Positions 16,714 to 26,801 of a DNA stretch of 64,000 nt are shown here, in pieces. A program made the position numbers and the translations under genes. The stretch is from Butyrivibrio sp. MB2005 (GTDB taxonomy: Bacteria; Bacillota; Clostridia; Lachnospirales; Lachnospiraceae): contig NZ_AUJP01000018.1 of the NCBI RefSeq assembly GCF_000424285.1, forward strand, positions 60,991 through 124,990, read 5' to 3'. Position 1 is the first letter of the stretch, and each line of letters starts with the position of its first letter. The notes beneath the pieces are model-generated. The model searched no databases. It was not told where the DNA came from and worked only from the letters and a program-made list of their open reading frames with translations.

Positions 16714-18366
16714 TCACTGATGCATCAGCTCATAACTTACAAAAGCAACATATCTGCTATCCTCTGACCAGGAATTAACATTTATTGACCCCTGTCCTCC
16801 AAAGAATGACAGCAGTTTCTTCTTATTATTCCCATCATAGTCCATGAGCCAGAGCTCCACGTTCATGTTTGGAAGATGCTCATTAGGATCAAGCTCATCC
16901 TTTGCGTAGGAAAGGTAAATTACCCTCTCTCCATCCGGGGACACATGAGGGAACCAGTTATTTCTCTCATTATCCGTCATCTGAGTCAGGTCGCTTCCAT
17001 CCCGGTTCATTCTCCAAACCTGCATAAGCCCTGACCTTGTGGAGTTCATCCAAATATGCTTTCCATCGGGAGAATACTCAGGACCATCATTAAAGCCGCC
17101 CATGGTAATTCTCTTTTCCGCAGGAGCATCATCTCCCTCTTCAGGTATCTCAATTGTATGAATATCAACCTGTATGCCATCTTCCTGCATTCTGAATGCA
17201 CAGTAGGCAAGCTCTTTTCCATCAGGACTCCATCCATGCAAAAAGCTGGGAGTATTTGGAGTTATGAGTCTTGGCTCGCCTCCCTCAATAGGAAGGATAT
17301 ATATCCTGGATGTAAAGCCCTCTCCCTTTGCCCCGTGGCTTACCGCAATATATTTTTCATCGGGAGACAGCACATGGTCATTATTACAGTTATCGCACTC
17401 TCCGCTTGGAATCTCTTTAGTCTCCCCGGAATCAATTTTGTAGCTCCATATTTTTCCTTCAGAATTAAAAATCAGAGTGTCTGTGCTTTTAACCCAGTTA
17501 GGCGCTTCTATCACCTTATCGAATTTATGCAGCACCTTAACTTTTCCTGTCACAGTATCAAGGATATTTAGGTAGCTCACAGAATCATCCCTGCACTGGG
17601 ACAGATATGAAAAGCTCTCTCTAAAATGCTTAAGGTCATCCATGATATCCCCGTCAGAGCTGTCCTGATCGGCAATCTGAATAAGTCCATTAGCCCTTGC
17701 AAACTGGAAAACGGAAACTATATCAAGCTCGCCGTTGCCAATCCTTACTTCCTTAAGACCGCCGGCACTATCCTTCTTAAAATCCTTATAGTGTACCGAC
17801 TTTACAAGTTCCTTATTCCTCCAAAGAAGAGAAACGGGATTCTCACCTGCATGCATCGCCCAGCCTGCATCCACCTGGGCATAAACTTTACCAAGGCATA
17901 TCTCAAGCAAATACTCATAGGCACTTAAGCCATTTATCTTTGTTTTTATGTCATCATCTTCGTTATGTATAAGAAGCTCGCACCCTATCTCCTCAAGCCT
18001 CTCTGCCAGAGCTCTGTATTCAAAAGCAGCAGCCTGTAAGGCCTCTTTAGTAAGCTCCTTCGGGCTCTTTACAACATACTGCTTTATTCCGTATTTTTTA
18101 CCAAAGGAGACTATCTTATCCATGTCGGCCATGATGTCTGATGAAAAAAGATGGCATGAATAAACGCCTATGCCATACTTATCAAAAAGTGCCGACAGCT
18201 CACCATATCTCTCCATGGGAATGATCACATTATCAAATCCCTCAATAGCCTCAACAGAAACACAGGGCTCTGCCAATTTGAAACCGGCACCGGATATCTG
18301 TTGTACAGTATCCTCACTGCATCCCTTTTTACTGAATACCCCAAATAACATAGCGGAAAATCTCAT
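16714..18366 (-). CDS. Sugar-phosphate isomerase/epimerase fused to TolB-like beta-propeller
   Basis: In this 550-residue protein, residues 1-255 form a xylose-isomerase-like TIM barrel of the AP endonuclease 2/sugar isomerase family: LLIHNEDDD and VYAQVDAGWAMHAG hold metal-ligand-like residues and SVHYKDF is the conserved His strand. Residues 260-550 are PD40/TolB repeats, each with an SPDGK-like turn (LSPDEKYIA, WSPDGKELAY, YSPDGKHIW, VSPDGERVI, WSEDSRYVAF). It has no signal peptide, so it is cytoplasmic, unlike most TolB propellers. The ATG at 18366 is preceded by GGAGG; an upstream TTG is less likely. The propeller may bind a polysaccharide or act as a lyase-like domain; this is unknown. 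It is paired with the Gfo/Idh gene. Confidence 0.8.
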   Translation of the reverse strand: MRFSAMLFGVFSKKGCSEDTVQQISGAGFKLAEPCVSVEAIEGFDNVIIPMERYGELSALFDKYGIGVYSCHLFSSDIMADMDKIVSFGKKYGIKQYVVKSPKELTKEALQAAAFEYRALAERLEEIGCELLIHNEDDDIKTKINGLSAYEYLLEICLGKVYAQVDAGWAMHAGENPVSLLWRNKELVKSVHYKDFKKDSAGGLKEVRIGNGELDIVSVFQFARANGLIQIADQDSSDGDIMDDLKHFRESFSYLSQCRDDSVSYLNILDTVTGKVKVLHKFDKVIEAPNWVKSTDTLIFNSEGKIWSYKIDSGETKEIPSGECDNCNNDHVLSPDEKYIAVSHGAKGEGFTSRIYILPIEGGEPRLITPNTPSFLHGWSPDGKELAYCAFRMQEDGIQVDIHTIEIPEEGDDAPAEKRITMGGFNDGPEYSPDGKHIWMNSTRSGLMQVWRMNRDGSDLTQMTDNERNNWFPHVSPDGERVIYLSYAKDELDPNEHLPNMNVELWLMDYDGNNKKKLLSFFGGQGSINVNSWSEDSRYVAFVSYELMHQ

Positions 18367-18545
18367 GCTGACCTCCAATCAGAAAAAAAGACAACAGTAT
18401 TCGAAAGAAATATAATATGTCCATTTATTTGACACCTGACAGATAAATTATTAAAAAATTTACCTCTAATAATTTTAGCACAACTAATTTTTACTGTCGC
18501 TTACTAAGACATTTAGAACGCCCTGTGGAGTTTTCCATAAAAATA

Positions 18546-18573
18546 CCCATCTGAGGCCTTAACCGCAGATGGG
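18546..18573 (-). terminator. Terminator of dnaJ
   Basis: CCCATCTG and CAGATGGG pair around a 12-nt loop, followed on the minus strand by TATTTTTAT. It lies about 30 nt after the dnaJ stop and ends the heat-shock cluster. Confidence 0.8.
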
Positions 18574-18603
18574 CAGATAATTAGTCATATAAGCAAAGGG
18601 GAA

Positions 18604-19785
18604 TTATTTCTTCTTACCGAAGAATCCACCCTTTTTCTTGCCGCCGTTATCGTTATCACCATCGGAAGCTCCTGAGATGGTATCGGCTGCATGAAGACTG
18701 TCTCCTGTCTTCTCATCGAACTGCTTAAGAAGTTCCTTTGCTTCCTTAGAAAGCTTGTCAGGAACCTGAACAACCAGAGTAACATAGTGGTCACCACGGA
18801 TGTCCTTGTTTCTGAGGGTAGGAACACCCTTGCCGCGAAGTCTTACACGGGTATCTGTCTGAGTTCCTGCCTTAACATCATAGAGCACCTTGCCATCAAC
18901 AGTATCAATAGCTACTGTTCCGCCAAGAGCTGCAATTGCATAAGACATAGGAACTGTTGAATAAATATCATAATCCTGTCTCTGGAAAATAGGATGATCT
19001 GCAACAATAACCTCAACAAGCAGATCTCCTCTGGGTCCTCCGTTTCTTCCGGGCTCACCCTTTTCACGGATACGAACGCTCTGTCCGTTATCTATACCTG
19101 CAGGAATTGTAACCTGTATTCTCTTGTTGCTTGAAACATAACCTGTTCCACCGCAATCTGAACACTTATCTTTAATAACCTTACCGCTTCCGCCGCAGTC
19201 AGGACATGTCTGAACATTCCTTACTGTGCCAAAGAAGGACTGCTGTGTAAATACAACCTGGCCCTTACCGCCGCACTTAGGACACATCTGTGCTGTTGTG
19301 CCGGGCTTAGCGCCTGTTCCTTTACATGTAGGGCAGGGATCCTTGAGTCTAAGATCAAGCTCCTTCTCACAGCCAAATACTGCCTCTTCAAAAGTAATGC
19401 GAACGCTGGCTCTGATATTAGCACCCTTGGCAGGACCACTTCTTGCACCCTGGCTTCTTCTGCCACCGCCGAAGAAATCACCAAAGATGTCACCAAAGAT
19501 ATCGCCAAAGTCTGCGCCGCCAAAGTCGAATCCGCCATATCCACCGGCTCCGCCTTCAAATGCCGCATGACCGAACTGATCATACTGACGTCTCTTCTCA
19601 GGATCACTAAGAACCGCATAAGCCTCGGATGCTTCCTTGAACTTATCAGCAGCTGTAGCATCACCTGGATTCATATCAGGGTGATACTTCTTTGCAAGTA
19701 CGCGGTATGCTTTTTTAATCTCATCATCACTTGCACCCTTGCTTACGCCAAGGACCTCGTAATAATCGCGTTTCTGTTCTGCCAT
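18604..19785 (-). CDS. dnaJ: Chaperone DnaJ (Hsp40)
   Basis: This co-chaperone stimulates DnaK ATPase and binds unfolded clients. It is 393 residues. The J domain (1-70) contains HPD in YHPDMNPGD, and a Gly/Phe-rich linker (about 75-115) contains the [15 protein letters not shown] repeat. Four zinc-finger repeats ([32 protein letters not shown]) span about 148-213, followed by the C-terminal beta domains. The tail ends in a lysine/glycine-rich [20 protein letters not shown] is present. It is separated from dnaK by about 170 nt with a terminator-like hairpin, so it may have partly independent transcription. Confidence 0.97.
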   Translation of the reverse strand: MAEQKRDYYEVLGVSKGASDDEIKKAYRVLAKKYHPDMNPGDATAADKFKEASEAYAVLSDPEKRRQYDQFGHAAFEGGAGGYGGFDFGGADFGDIFGDIFGDFFGGGRRSQGARSGPAKGANIRASVRITFEEAVFGCEKELDLRLKDPCPTCKGTGAKPGTTAQMCPKCGGKGQVVFTQQSFFGTVRNVQTCPDCGGSGKVIKDKCSDCGGTGYVSSNKRIQVTIPAGIDNGQSVRIREKGEPGRNGGPRGDLLVEVIVADHPIFQRQDYDIYSTVPMSYAIAALGGTVAIDTVDGKVLYDVKAGTQTDTRVRLRGKGVPTLRNKDIRGDHYVTLVVQVPDKLSKEAKELLKQFDEKTGDSLHAADTISGASDGDNDNGGKKKGGFFGKKK

Positions 19786-19827
19786 GTGTCTCTCCTAAAT
19801 CTATAATAAAGTTATGCCTGGAATTAT

Positions 19828-19842
19828 CCGGTAATTTACCGG
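19828..19842. promoter_or_regulatory. Small palindrome upstream of dnaJ
   Basis: CCGGTAA and TTACCGG flank a single T, 43 nt before the dnaJ start codon. It could be a leader hairpin or an operator; no second CIRCE copy is present in this gap. Confidence 0.3.
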
Positions 19843-19871
19843 TCTTGAATGAGCCAAGCCATGTGATTACT

Positions 19872-19905
19872 AAAAGCCCAATCCATAGTACATTATGTAT
19901 TGGGC
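19872..19905 (-). terminator. Hairpin after dnaK
   Basis: GCCCAAT and ATTGGGC (19876-19882 and 19899-19905) form a 7-bp stem, followed on the minus strand by TTTTAG. The short U-tract suggests partial termination between dnaK and dnaJ, commonly used to set chaperone ratios. Confidence 0.6.
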
Positions 19906-19954
19906 ATTAGCAATCTATATATTATTAAACTTTTATTAAATGGTAGCTAAGTGA

Positions 19955-21898
<1,944 letters not shown>

Positions 21899-21905
21899 TC
21901 AACAT

Positions 21906-22568
21906 TTATTTAGCAACGGCAACCATGCTGTGTCTAAGCACTGTGTCGTGGTACATATAACCCTTCTGAAGCTCCTGTGCTACGAATCCTTCCTCAACCT
22001 CTTCGCTGTCAACCTGCATTACTGCGTTGTGGAAATTAGGATCAAATTCCTTTCCTACAGCCTCGATAGGTGTTACACCAAGATCCTCGATCTGCTTCAT
22101 GAGCTGCTTGTATATCATGTTCATTCCGTCTGCAAAAGCGGAACCCTTTTCTTCTTCAGGGACTGCAGCAAGTCCTCTTTCGAAGTTATCTATAACAGGA
22201 AGTATCTTCTCAAGTACATTGGATGCTCCCTGGTCAAACATCTGCGCCTTCTCTTTATCTGTTCTCTTACGGAAATTCTCGAACTCTGCAAGCTGGCGCA
22301 TGTACTTATCCTGCATTTCTTCGAATTTCTCCTTGAAGGGGTTCTTCTTCTCCTTCTTACCAAAGAGGCTCTTCTTCTCGCCCTCAGCACCTTCTGCTGC
22401 TTCTTCTGTATTGTCTGCTTCTGCCTCTGCGCTCTCTGCCTCAGCTGCCTCCGCAACCTTGTTAGCTGCATCAGCTACCTGCTTAGCCTTCTCAGCTACT
22501 TCCTGCTGAAGCTCCTTCGCAGTCTTAGAAGTCTTTTCAGCTGTTTCCTTTTTTACTTCCTTACTCAA
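21906..22568 (-). CDS. grpE: DnaK nucleotide-exchange factor GrpE
   Basis: This 220-residue protein promotes ADP release from DnaK. The N-terminal half is a long charged Ala/Glu/Lys coiled coil (about 1-75). The conserved core runs from MRQLAEFENFRKRTDKEK through VLEKILPVIDNFERGL to GVTPIEAVGKEFDPNFHNAV and the C-terminal beta domain ending YMYHDTVLRHSMVAVAK. The start is TTG with AAGGAG 8-9 nt upstream. It lies 32 nt after hrcA. Confidence 0.96.
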   Translation of the reverse strand: MSKEVKKETAEKTSKTAKELQQEVAEKAKQVADAANKVAEAAEAESAEAEADNTEEAAEGAEGEKKSLFGKKEKKNPFKEKFEEMQDKYMRQLAEFENFRKRTDKEKAQMFDQGASNVLEKILPVIDNFERGLAAVPEEEKGSAFADGMNMIYKQLMKQIEDLGVTPIEAVGKEFDPNFHNAVMQVDSEEVEEGFVAQELQKGYMYHDTVLRHSMVAVAK

Positions 22569-22600
22569 AACCGATACTCCTTCTTAATTTGTTACCTGTA

Positions 22601-23632
22601 CTATTCTTTCTTATATAAATCATCCAGAGCTCTCATCATATTCTTAAGTGCTCCGACAACTTTGTCATAATCCATTCGCTTGGGACCGATGATTCCGACG
22701 GTTCCTCGCATTCCCTCACCTAAATCGTAGGTAGCTGTAACTACGCTGCAGTCCTTCATGGACTGAACTGGTGACTCATTACCAATGTAAACCTGAATGC
22801 CTGTCTCTTCTGTACTGCTCTGCAGTGTGTTCTCTACGAGACTTGTAAGATCGCTCTTCTCTTCGAATGTAGTAATGAGGTCGCTTGCTCTCTCTTTATC
22901 AGCAAGCTCGGGATATCTGAAAATATTGTTGGCGCCGCTTGTATAAATCTGAAGGTCTTCATCCTCTGTGATGGCCTCTGCGGCTGCATCTATTATCTTA
23001 CCAATGATATCGCCGTGGATTCCGGCCTCCTGCTTCATGGCAGCTATAAGACCAAGATTGATATCCTCCACGGAAAGTCCCGCAAGTCTGGTGTTAAGCA
23101 GGATATTAAGCTTCAAAAGATCAGCCTCTGAAAGCTCCTGTTCTATGTCCACCATACGATTCTTGATGACATTTCCCTCTATTACGATAGTGGTAAGAAG
23201 GTGTTCCTCGTCAACTCTGGAAAGCTGTGCGAATTTCAGCTTATTCCTCTTGATCATGGGAGCTGAGATCATCGATGCATAGTTGGTATCAACAGCCAGT
23301 GTCTTAGCCACCTGCTTAAGGAGCTTCTCAAGCTTCTCTTCTTTATCAAGAAGCATCTCCTTCATGTTCTCAAGCTTCTCTTCCTTCTCGGCAAGCATCT
23401 CATCTACGTACACGCGATAACCCTGATCTGAAGGAATACGTCCTGCGGATGTGTGGGGCTGTATGATAAGTCCCATCTCCTCTAGATCTGCCATCTCATT
23501 TCTGATAGTGGCTGAGCTCAGGTTCAGATCTGTGTACTTAGAAATGGTCCTGCTGCCTACAGGCTCACCTGTTTCAAGGTAATTGCGTACAACTGCATGA
23601 AGTATTTTCTTTTTTCTTTCATCTAATTGCAT
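22601..23632 (-). CDS. hrcA: Heat-inducible transcription repressor HrcA
   Basis: This 343-residue repressor binds CIRCE and is folded by GroEL in known systems. The N-terminal winged helix includes LDERKKKILHAVVRNYLETG and SSATIRNEMADLEEMGLI (recognition helix). The GAF-like dimer domain ends MRGTVGIIGPKRMDY, a family hallmark. It is the first gene after the promoter and CIRCE, and so autoregulated. GGGGTGAG precedes the ATG. Confidence 0.97.
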   Translation of the reverse strand: MQLDERKKKILHAVVRNYLETGEPVGSRTISKYTDLNLSSATIRNEMADLEEMGLIIQPHTSAGRIPSDQGYRVYVDEMLAEKEEKLENMKEMLLDKEEKLEKLLKQVAKTLAVDTNYASMISAPMIKRNKLKFAQLSRVDEEHLLTTIVIEGNVIKNRMVDIEQELSEADLLKLNILLNTRLAGLSVEDINLGLIAAMKQEAGIHGDIIGKIIDAAAEAITEDEDLQIYTSGANNIFRYPELADKERASDLITTFEEKSDLTSLVENTLQSSTEETGIQVYIGNESPVQSMKDCSVVTATYDLGEGMRGTVGIIGPKRMDYDKVVGALKNMMRALDDLYKKE

Positions 23633-23654
23633 GCTCTCACCCCTTTTCTAGGTG

Positions 23655-23681
23655 TTAGCACTCATTCGAATCGAGTGCTAA
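23655..23681 (-). promoter_or_regulatory. CIRCE operator (HrcA binding site)
   Basis: TTAGCACTC, 9 nt, GAGTGCTAA: a perfect match to the CIRCE consensus. It lies 22 nt before the hrcA start and 16 nt downstream of the -10, covering the transcription start area, so HrcA binding would block the whole operon. Confidence 0.97.
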
Positions 23682-23696
23682 CATCTTCTGTAACTT

Positions 23697-23725
23697 AAGT
23701 TACCACTATAAATTTCAGCTGTCAA
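23697..23725 (-). promoter_or_regulatory. Sigma-A promoter of hrcA-grpE-dnaK(-dnaJ)
   Basis: Minus strand: -35 TTGACA (23725-23720), 17-bp spacer, -10 TAACTT (23702-23697). A perfect -35 is paired with a weaker -10, directly upstream of CIRCE. Confidence 0.75.
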
Positions 23726-23762
23726 TATAAAAAGATAAATTAGGAAGTTCCTTGAATAAGGC

Positions 23763-23797
23763 AAAAAAATCTCCGGTGAGATTCTCACCGGAGATTT
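23763..23797 (-). terminator. Terminator of the histone-like gene
   Basis: AATCTCCGGTGAG and CTCACCGGAGATT form a 13-bp perfect stem with a 3-nt loop, followed on the minus strand by seven T. It insulates the heat-shock promoter from upstream transcription. Confidence 0.93.
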
Positions 23798-23824
23798 ACT
23801 GTCTGATCATTATATTCTGAAAGA

Positions 23825-24487
23825 TTAAAGATTGAACTCGCCGTTAACCGTTCCGTTAATTACGAAGTAAGCTTTTGTCTCCTCAGGCTTTACATAGATA
23901 TCAAGAGTCTTGATGTCAGCCTCTTTTCCACCCATATCGTATACATAAACATTCTTTGCATTGTCAGCAAGAGTTGAGTATGTAAATTCCTTATCTGCAA
24001 ACTGAAGAACGATTGTAGACTTAACAGCACTCTTTGTCTCAGCCTTCTTTGCAGGTGCTTTCTTTGCTGCGGGCTTAGCAGCTGCCTTCTTTGCAGGTGC
24101 CTTCTTAGCTGCAGGCTTTGCAGCAGCCTTGGTCTCAGCCTTCTTTGCAGGTGCTTTCTTAGCTGCAGGCTTTGCAGCAGCCTTAGTCTCTGTCTTCTTA
24201 GCAGGTGCCTTCTTAGCTGCGGGCTTCTTCTCCTCAGTCTTCTTAGGCTCTTCCTTCTTTGCGGCAGCAGTCTTGGTTGTCGCAGTCTTCTTAGCAGGCG
24301 CTTTCTTTGCAGCAGGCTTCTTAGCCTCTGTCTTCTTAGTAGCTGCCTTCTTGGGTGCTTCCTTCTTCTCCTCAGTCTTTGCTGCCTCTGCAGGCTTAAC
24401 TTCTTCCTTCTTTTCTGCAGCAATTACCGGTTTTTTGATAGTCGCAATCGGCTTTAAAGCTGCTTCTCTCAACTTGTCGTCCGCCAT
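23825..24487 (-). CDS. Histone-H1-like Lys/Ala-rich protein with C-terminal DUF6465-type domain
   Basis: This 220-residue protein is made of Ala, Lys, Pro, Glu and Thr over about residues 25-155. It carries repeated PAAKKAPAKK units (five or more, linked by AETKAAAK-like text), like eukaryotic H1 tails and bacterial Hc1/AlgP proteins. Such tails bind DNA electrostatically. Residues about 160-220 are an ordinary compact domain (TIVLQFADKEFT, LDIYVKPEETKAYFVINGTVNGEF), which I recall as the DUF6465 domain of Lachnospiraceae. ATG at 24487 has GGGAG upstream. It is transcribed alone with a strong terminator. A nucleoid or RNA-binding role is inferred. The coding repeats are prone to copy-number change. 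Confidence 0.8.
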   Translation of the reverse strand: MADDKLREAALKPIATIKKPVIAAEKKEEVKPAEAAKTEEKKEAPKKAATKKTEAKKPAAKKAPAKKTATTKTAAAKKEEPKKTEEKKPAAKKAPAKKTETKAAAKPAAKKAPAKKAETKAAAKPAAKKAPAKKAAAKPAAKKAPAKKAETKSAVKSTIVLQFADKEFTYSTLADNAKNVYVYDMGGKEADIKTLDIYVKPEETKAYFVINGTVNGEFNL

Positions 24488-24578
24488 ATCTCCCTCTCTT
24501 TCCTTGGGGCACAAAGAATTGTGCGCTTTAGCAAATTTTATATTACGTTTTTGAGTTTAGTACAATTACGACAAAAAG

Positions 24579-25775
24579 TCAACATTTAAGCGCATTTAAG
24601 CCCAATTTAATTCTTTCAAGCGCCTTTTTTAGCACATCCATGGATGATGCAAATGAAATTCTCGCATAACCAGGGGCAAAATAAGCACTTCCGGGCATGA
24701 TCGCCACATGACTTTTTTCAAGAAGATATTCGCAAAGCATGCTGTCGTTTTCAATGACCTTCCCATCTTCTGTAGTAGCGCCAATGTATGACCTGAGATC
24801 AAAGAAAGCATAGAATGCTCCCTGAATGTCGTGACACTTAACGCCGGGGATCTCATTGAGTCCCTTTACCACAAAGTCTTTTCTCTTTTCAAACTCTGCT
24901 ACCATCTCGCTTACGGAGTCCTGTGGGCCTGTCAGGGCTTCAACAGCCGCTATCTGAGAAATGCTTGGCGGCGTGGTTGTGGTCTGACTCTGCACTTTTA
25001 CCGCGGTAGAAATAACATCCTTCCTTGCGCACAGATAGCCAAGGCGCCAACCTGTCATTGAATAAGTCTTGGAAAAACCATTAACGAGAATTACCCTGTC
25101 CTTGATTTCAGGGATGGAAGATAATGAAAAATGCTTATTCCCGCTGAAGATAATCTTTTCATATATCTCATCAGATACAATGAATATGTCATTTTTCATA
25201 GCGATATCAGCGAGCTTTCGAAGAGACTCCTCGCTGTAGACAGCACCGGTGGGATTATCCGGACTGCAGATAATGATTGCTTTAGTATTAGAAGTAACAG
25301 CTCCGGCAATTGCATCAAGATCAAGAGAAAAGTCCTCATTCCTCTTTACAAAAACAGGAGTGCCGCCTGCAAGCTTAACAATGTCCGGATAGCTCACATA
25401 ACAGGGAATGGGGATAATAACTTCGTCCCCATCGCCCACAACGGCCATAATAGCCGCAGAAAGGGACTGCTTTGCCCCGGTGGTGACAGTGACTTCATCC
25501 ATGGTGTACTCAGCACCGTTATCCTCTTTTACCTTCTTAAGGATGGCTTCCCTTAAGGGGGCAATGCCCCTAGCGTTGGTGTATTTCGTAAAATCATCCT
25601 CGATAGCCTTTATTCCCGCAGCCTTTATATTTTCAGGCGTAGGAAAATCCGGCTCACCGACATTTAGCGATATCACATCGATACCGCTTCTCTTCATATC
25701 ATCAACCCTTGCAAAAAGCGCCGTCGTAGCCGATGCGCTGATATTCTTCATTCTTGAAGACAACTGTGTGCTCAT
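24579..25775 (-). CDS. PLP-dependent aminotransferase, aspartate/aromatic type (fold I)
   Basis: This 398-residue class I aminotransferase has the substrate-side motif NVGEPDFPTPENI, SPDNPTGAVYSEE with the Asn that contacts PLP, YEKIIFSGNKH, and the Schiff-base lysine in NGFSKTYSMTGWRLGYL. An Arg near the C-terminus (GYARISFA) binds the alpha-carboxylate. It is closest in style to Bacillus AspB-like or aromatic aminotransferases, so aspartate, tyrosine or phenylalanine transamination is likely. It stands alone between the histone-like gene and uppP. The substrate cannot be decided from sequence. Confidence 0.88.
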   Translation of the reverse strand: MSTQLSSRMKNISASATTALFARVDDMKRSGIDVISLNVGEPDFPTPENIKAAGIKAIEDDFTKYTNARGIAPLREAILKKVKEDNGAEYTMDEVTVTTGAKQSLSAAIMAVVGDGDEVIIPIPCYVSYPDIVKLAGGTPVFVKRNEDFSLDLDAIAGAVTSNTKAIIICSPDNPTGAVYSEESLRKLADIAMKNDIFIVSDEIYEKIIFSGNKHFSLSSIPEIKDRVILVNGFSKTYSMTGWRLGYLCARKDVISTAVKVQSQTTTTPPSISQIAAVEALTGPQDSVSEMVAEFEKRKDFVVKGLNEIPGVKCHDIQGAFYAFFDLRSYIGATTEDGKVIENDSMLCEYLLEKSHVAIMPGSAYFAPGYARISFASSMDVLKKALERIKLGLNALKC

Positions 25776-25811
25776 AAGCTTTCCCCTTTAGTCTTTTTTC
25801 AACTCCCGCAA

Positions 25812-26648
25812 TTACCTGAATGCCACAAAAATCACAAGAACAAGAAGTCCTAAAGCAATTCTGTACCAGCCAAATATCTTAAAGTCGTGCTTTCTGATGT
25901 ATCCAAGAAGGAACTTTATGATAAGTATGGAAACAACAAATGCCACAACGGTTCCAACCAGCAAAATCGCAAGCTCTGATCCAGAAAAAGCAAGGCCGAA
26001 CTTAAGGAGCTTAAGAAGACTTGCACCGAACATTACAGGGATTGCCAGGAAAAATGTGAACTCAGCGGCAACAGTTCTTGATACGCCAATCAACAATCCT
26101 CCAAGGATTGTTGAACCGGACCTTGAGGTTCCAGGGAAAATTGCAGCAATCAGCTGGAATATTCCGATAAGAAGCGCTGTCTTAATATCAATTTTTTCAA
26201 GGGAATCAATCTTTGGTTCCTTGTTTTTGTTCTTATTCTCAATAATGATAAAACCGATACCGAAAACGATAAGCGCTATAGCAACGCAGGGGCCGTTATA
26301 GAAAAGAGCATCAAATACATCATCAAAGAGAACTCCCACTACAGCAGCAGGTACGCAGGCGATAAGAATCTTGCCCCAAAGTATCCATATATCCTTACGC
26401 ATAACCCTGTGCTCTTCTCTTGCTTTCTTTGAAAAATCAAAAGGAAATATCTGATTCCAGAAAAGAATCACTACCGCCATTATGGCTCCAAGCTGGATGA
26501 CAACCAGGAACATCTCCCAGAACTCAGGGGTTACATCCATCCTGACTATTTCATCAAGAAGGATCATATGACCTGTGGAGCTGACAGGAAGCCACTCCGT
26601 AATTCCCTCAACAATACCAAACAAAACTGCTTTGATTAAATTCAGCAT
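25812..26648 (-). CDS. uppP: Undecaprenyl-diphosphatase UppP (BacA)
   Basis: This membrane enzyme dephosphorylates undecaprenyl diphosphate to recycle the lipid carrier for cell-wall synthesis and gives bacitracin tolerance. It is 278 residues with about eight membrane segments. The signature is GIVEGITEWLPVSSTGHMIL at the N-terminus and PGTSRSGSTILGGLLIGVSR centrally (catalytic Glu and Arg/Ser). AGGAGG stands 7 nt before the ATG at 26648; the ATG at 26654 is too close to it. Confidence 0.96.
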   Translation of the reverse strand: MLNLIKAVLFGIVEGITEWLPVSSTGHMILLDEIVRMDVTPEFWEMFLVVIQLGAIMAVVILFWNQIFPFDFSKKAREEHRVMRKDIWILWGKILIACVPAAVVGVLFDDVFDALFYNGPCVAIALIVFGIGFIIIENKNKNKEPKIDSLEKIDIKTALLIGIFQLIAAIFPGTSRSGSTILGGLLIGVSRTVAAEFTFFLAIPVMFGASLLKLLKFGLAFSGSELAILLVGTVVAFVVSILIIKFLLGYIRKHDFKIFGWYRIALGLLVLVIFVAFR

Positions 26649-26710
26649 TACCATGCCTCCTCATATTACTTCAAAATTTTCTAAATAATAGTAGCATATT
26701 TTATTTTAAA

Positions 26711-26753
26711 ACAAAAAACAAGGCATCAATTTAAGCTAATAAACCGATGCCCT
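26711..26753 (-). terminator. Terminator of the transglutaminase-like gene
   Basis: GGCATC and GATGCC (26722-26727, 26746-26751) pair on the minus strand across an AT-rich loop, followed by TTGTTTTTTG. It lies about 50 nt after the stop. Confidence 0.7.
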
Positions 26754-26801
26754 GTCATTATAAATTTAACCTTTCCTTCTTTAATTCAGATATTTGCCCC
26801 T

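Noticed and set aside
19801..19900. Second CIRCE upstream of dnaJ
   Set aside because: The gap contains a CCGGTAA/TTACCGG palindrome and a terminator-like hairpin, but neither matches TTAGCACTC-N9-GAGTGCTAA.
22190..22471. Arg-rich ORFs antisense or out of frame in grpE and in the histone-like gene (also 23890-24423)
   Set aside because: They are frame-shifted readings of Lys/Ala/Glu-rich coding DNA, which gives long Arg/Leu/Gln-rich false ORFs.
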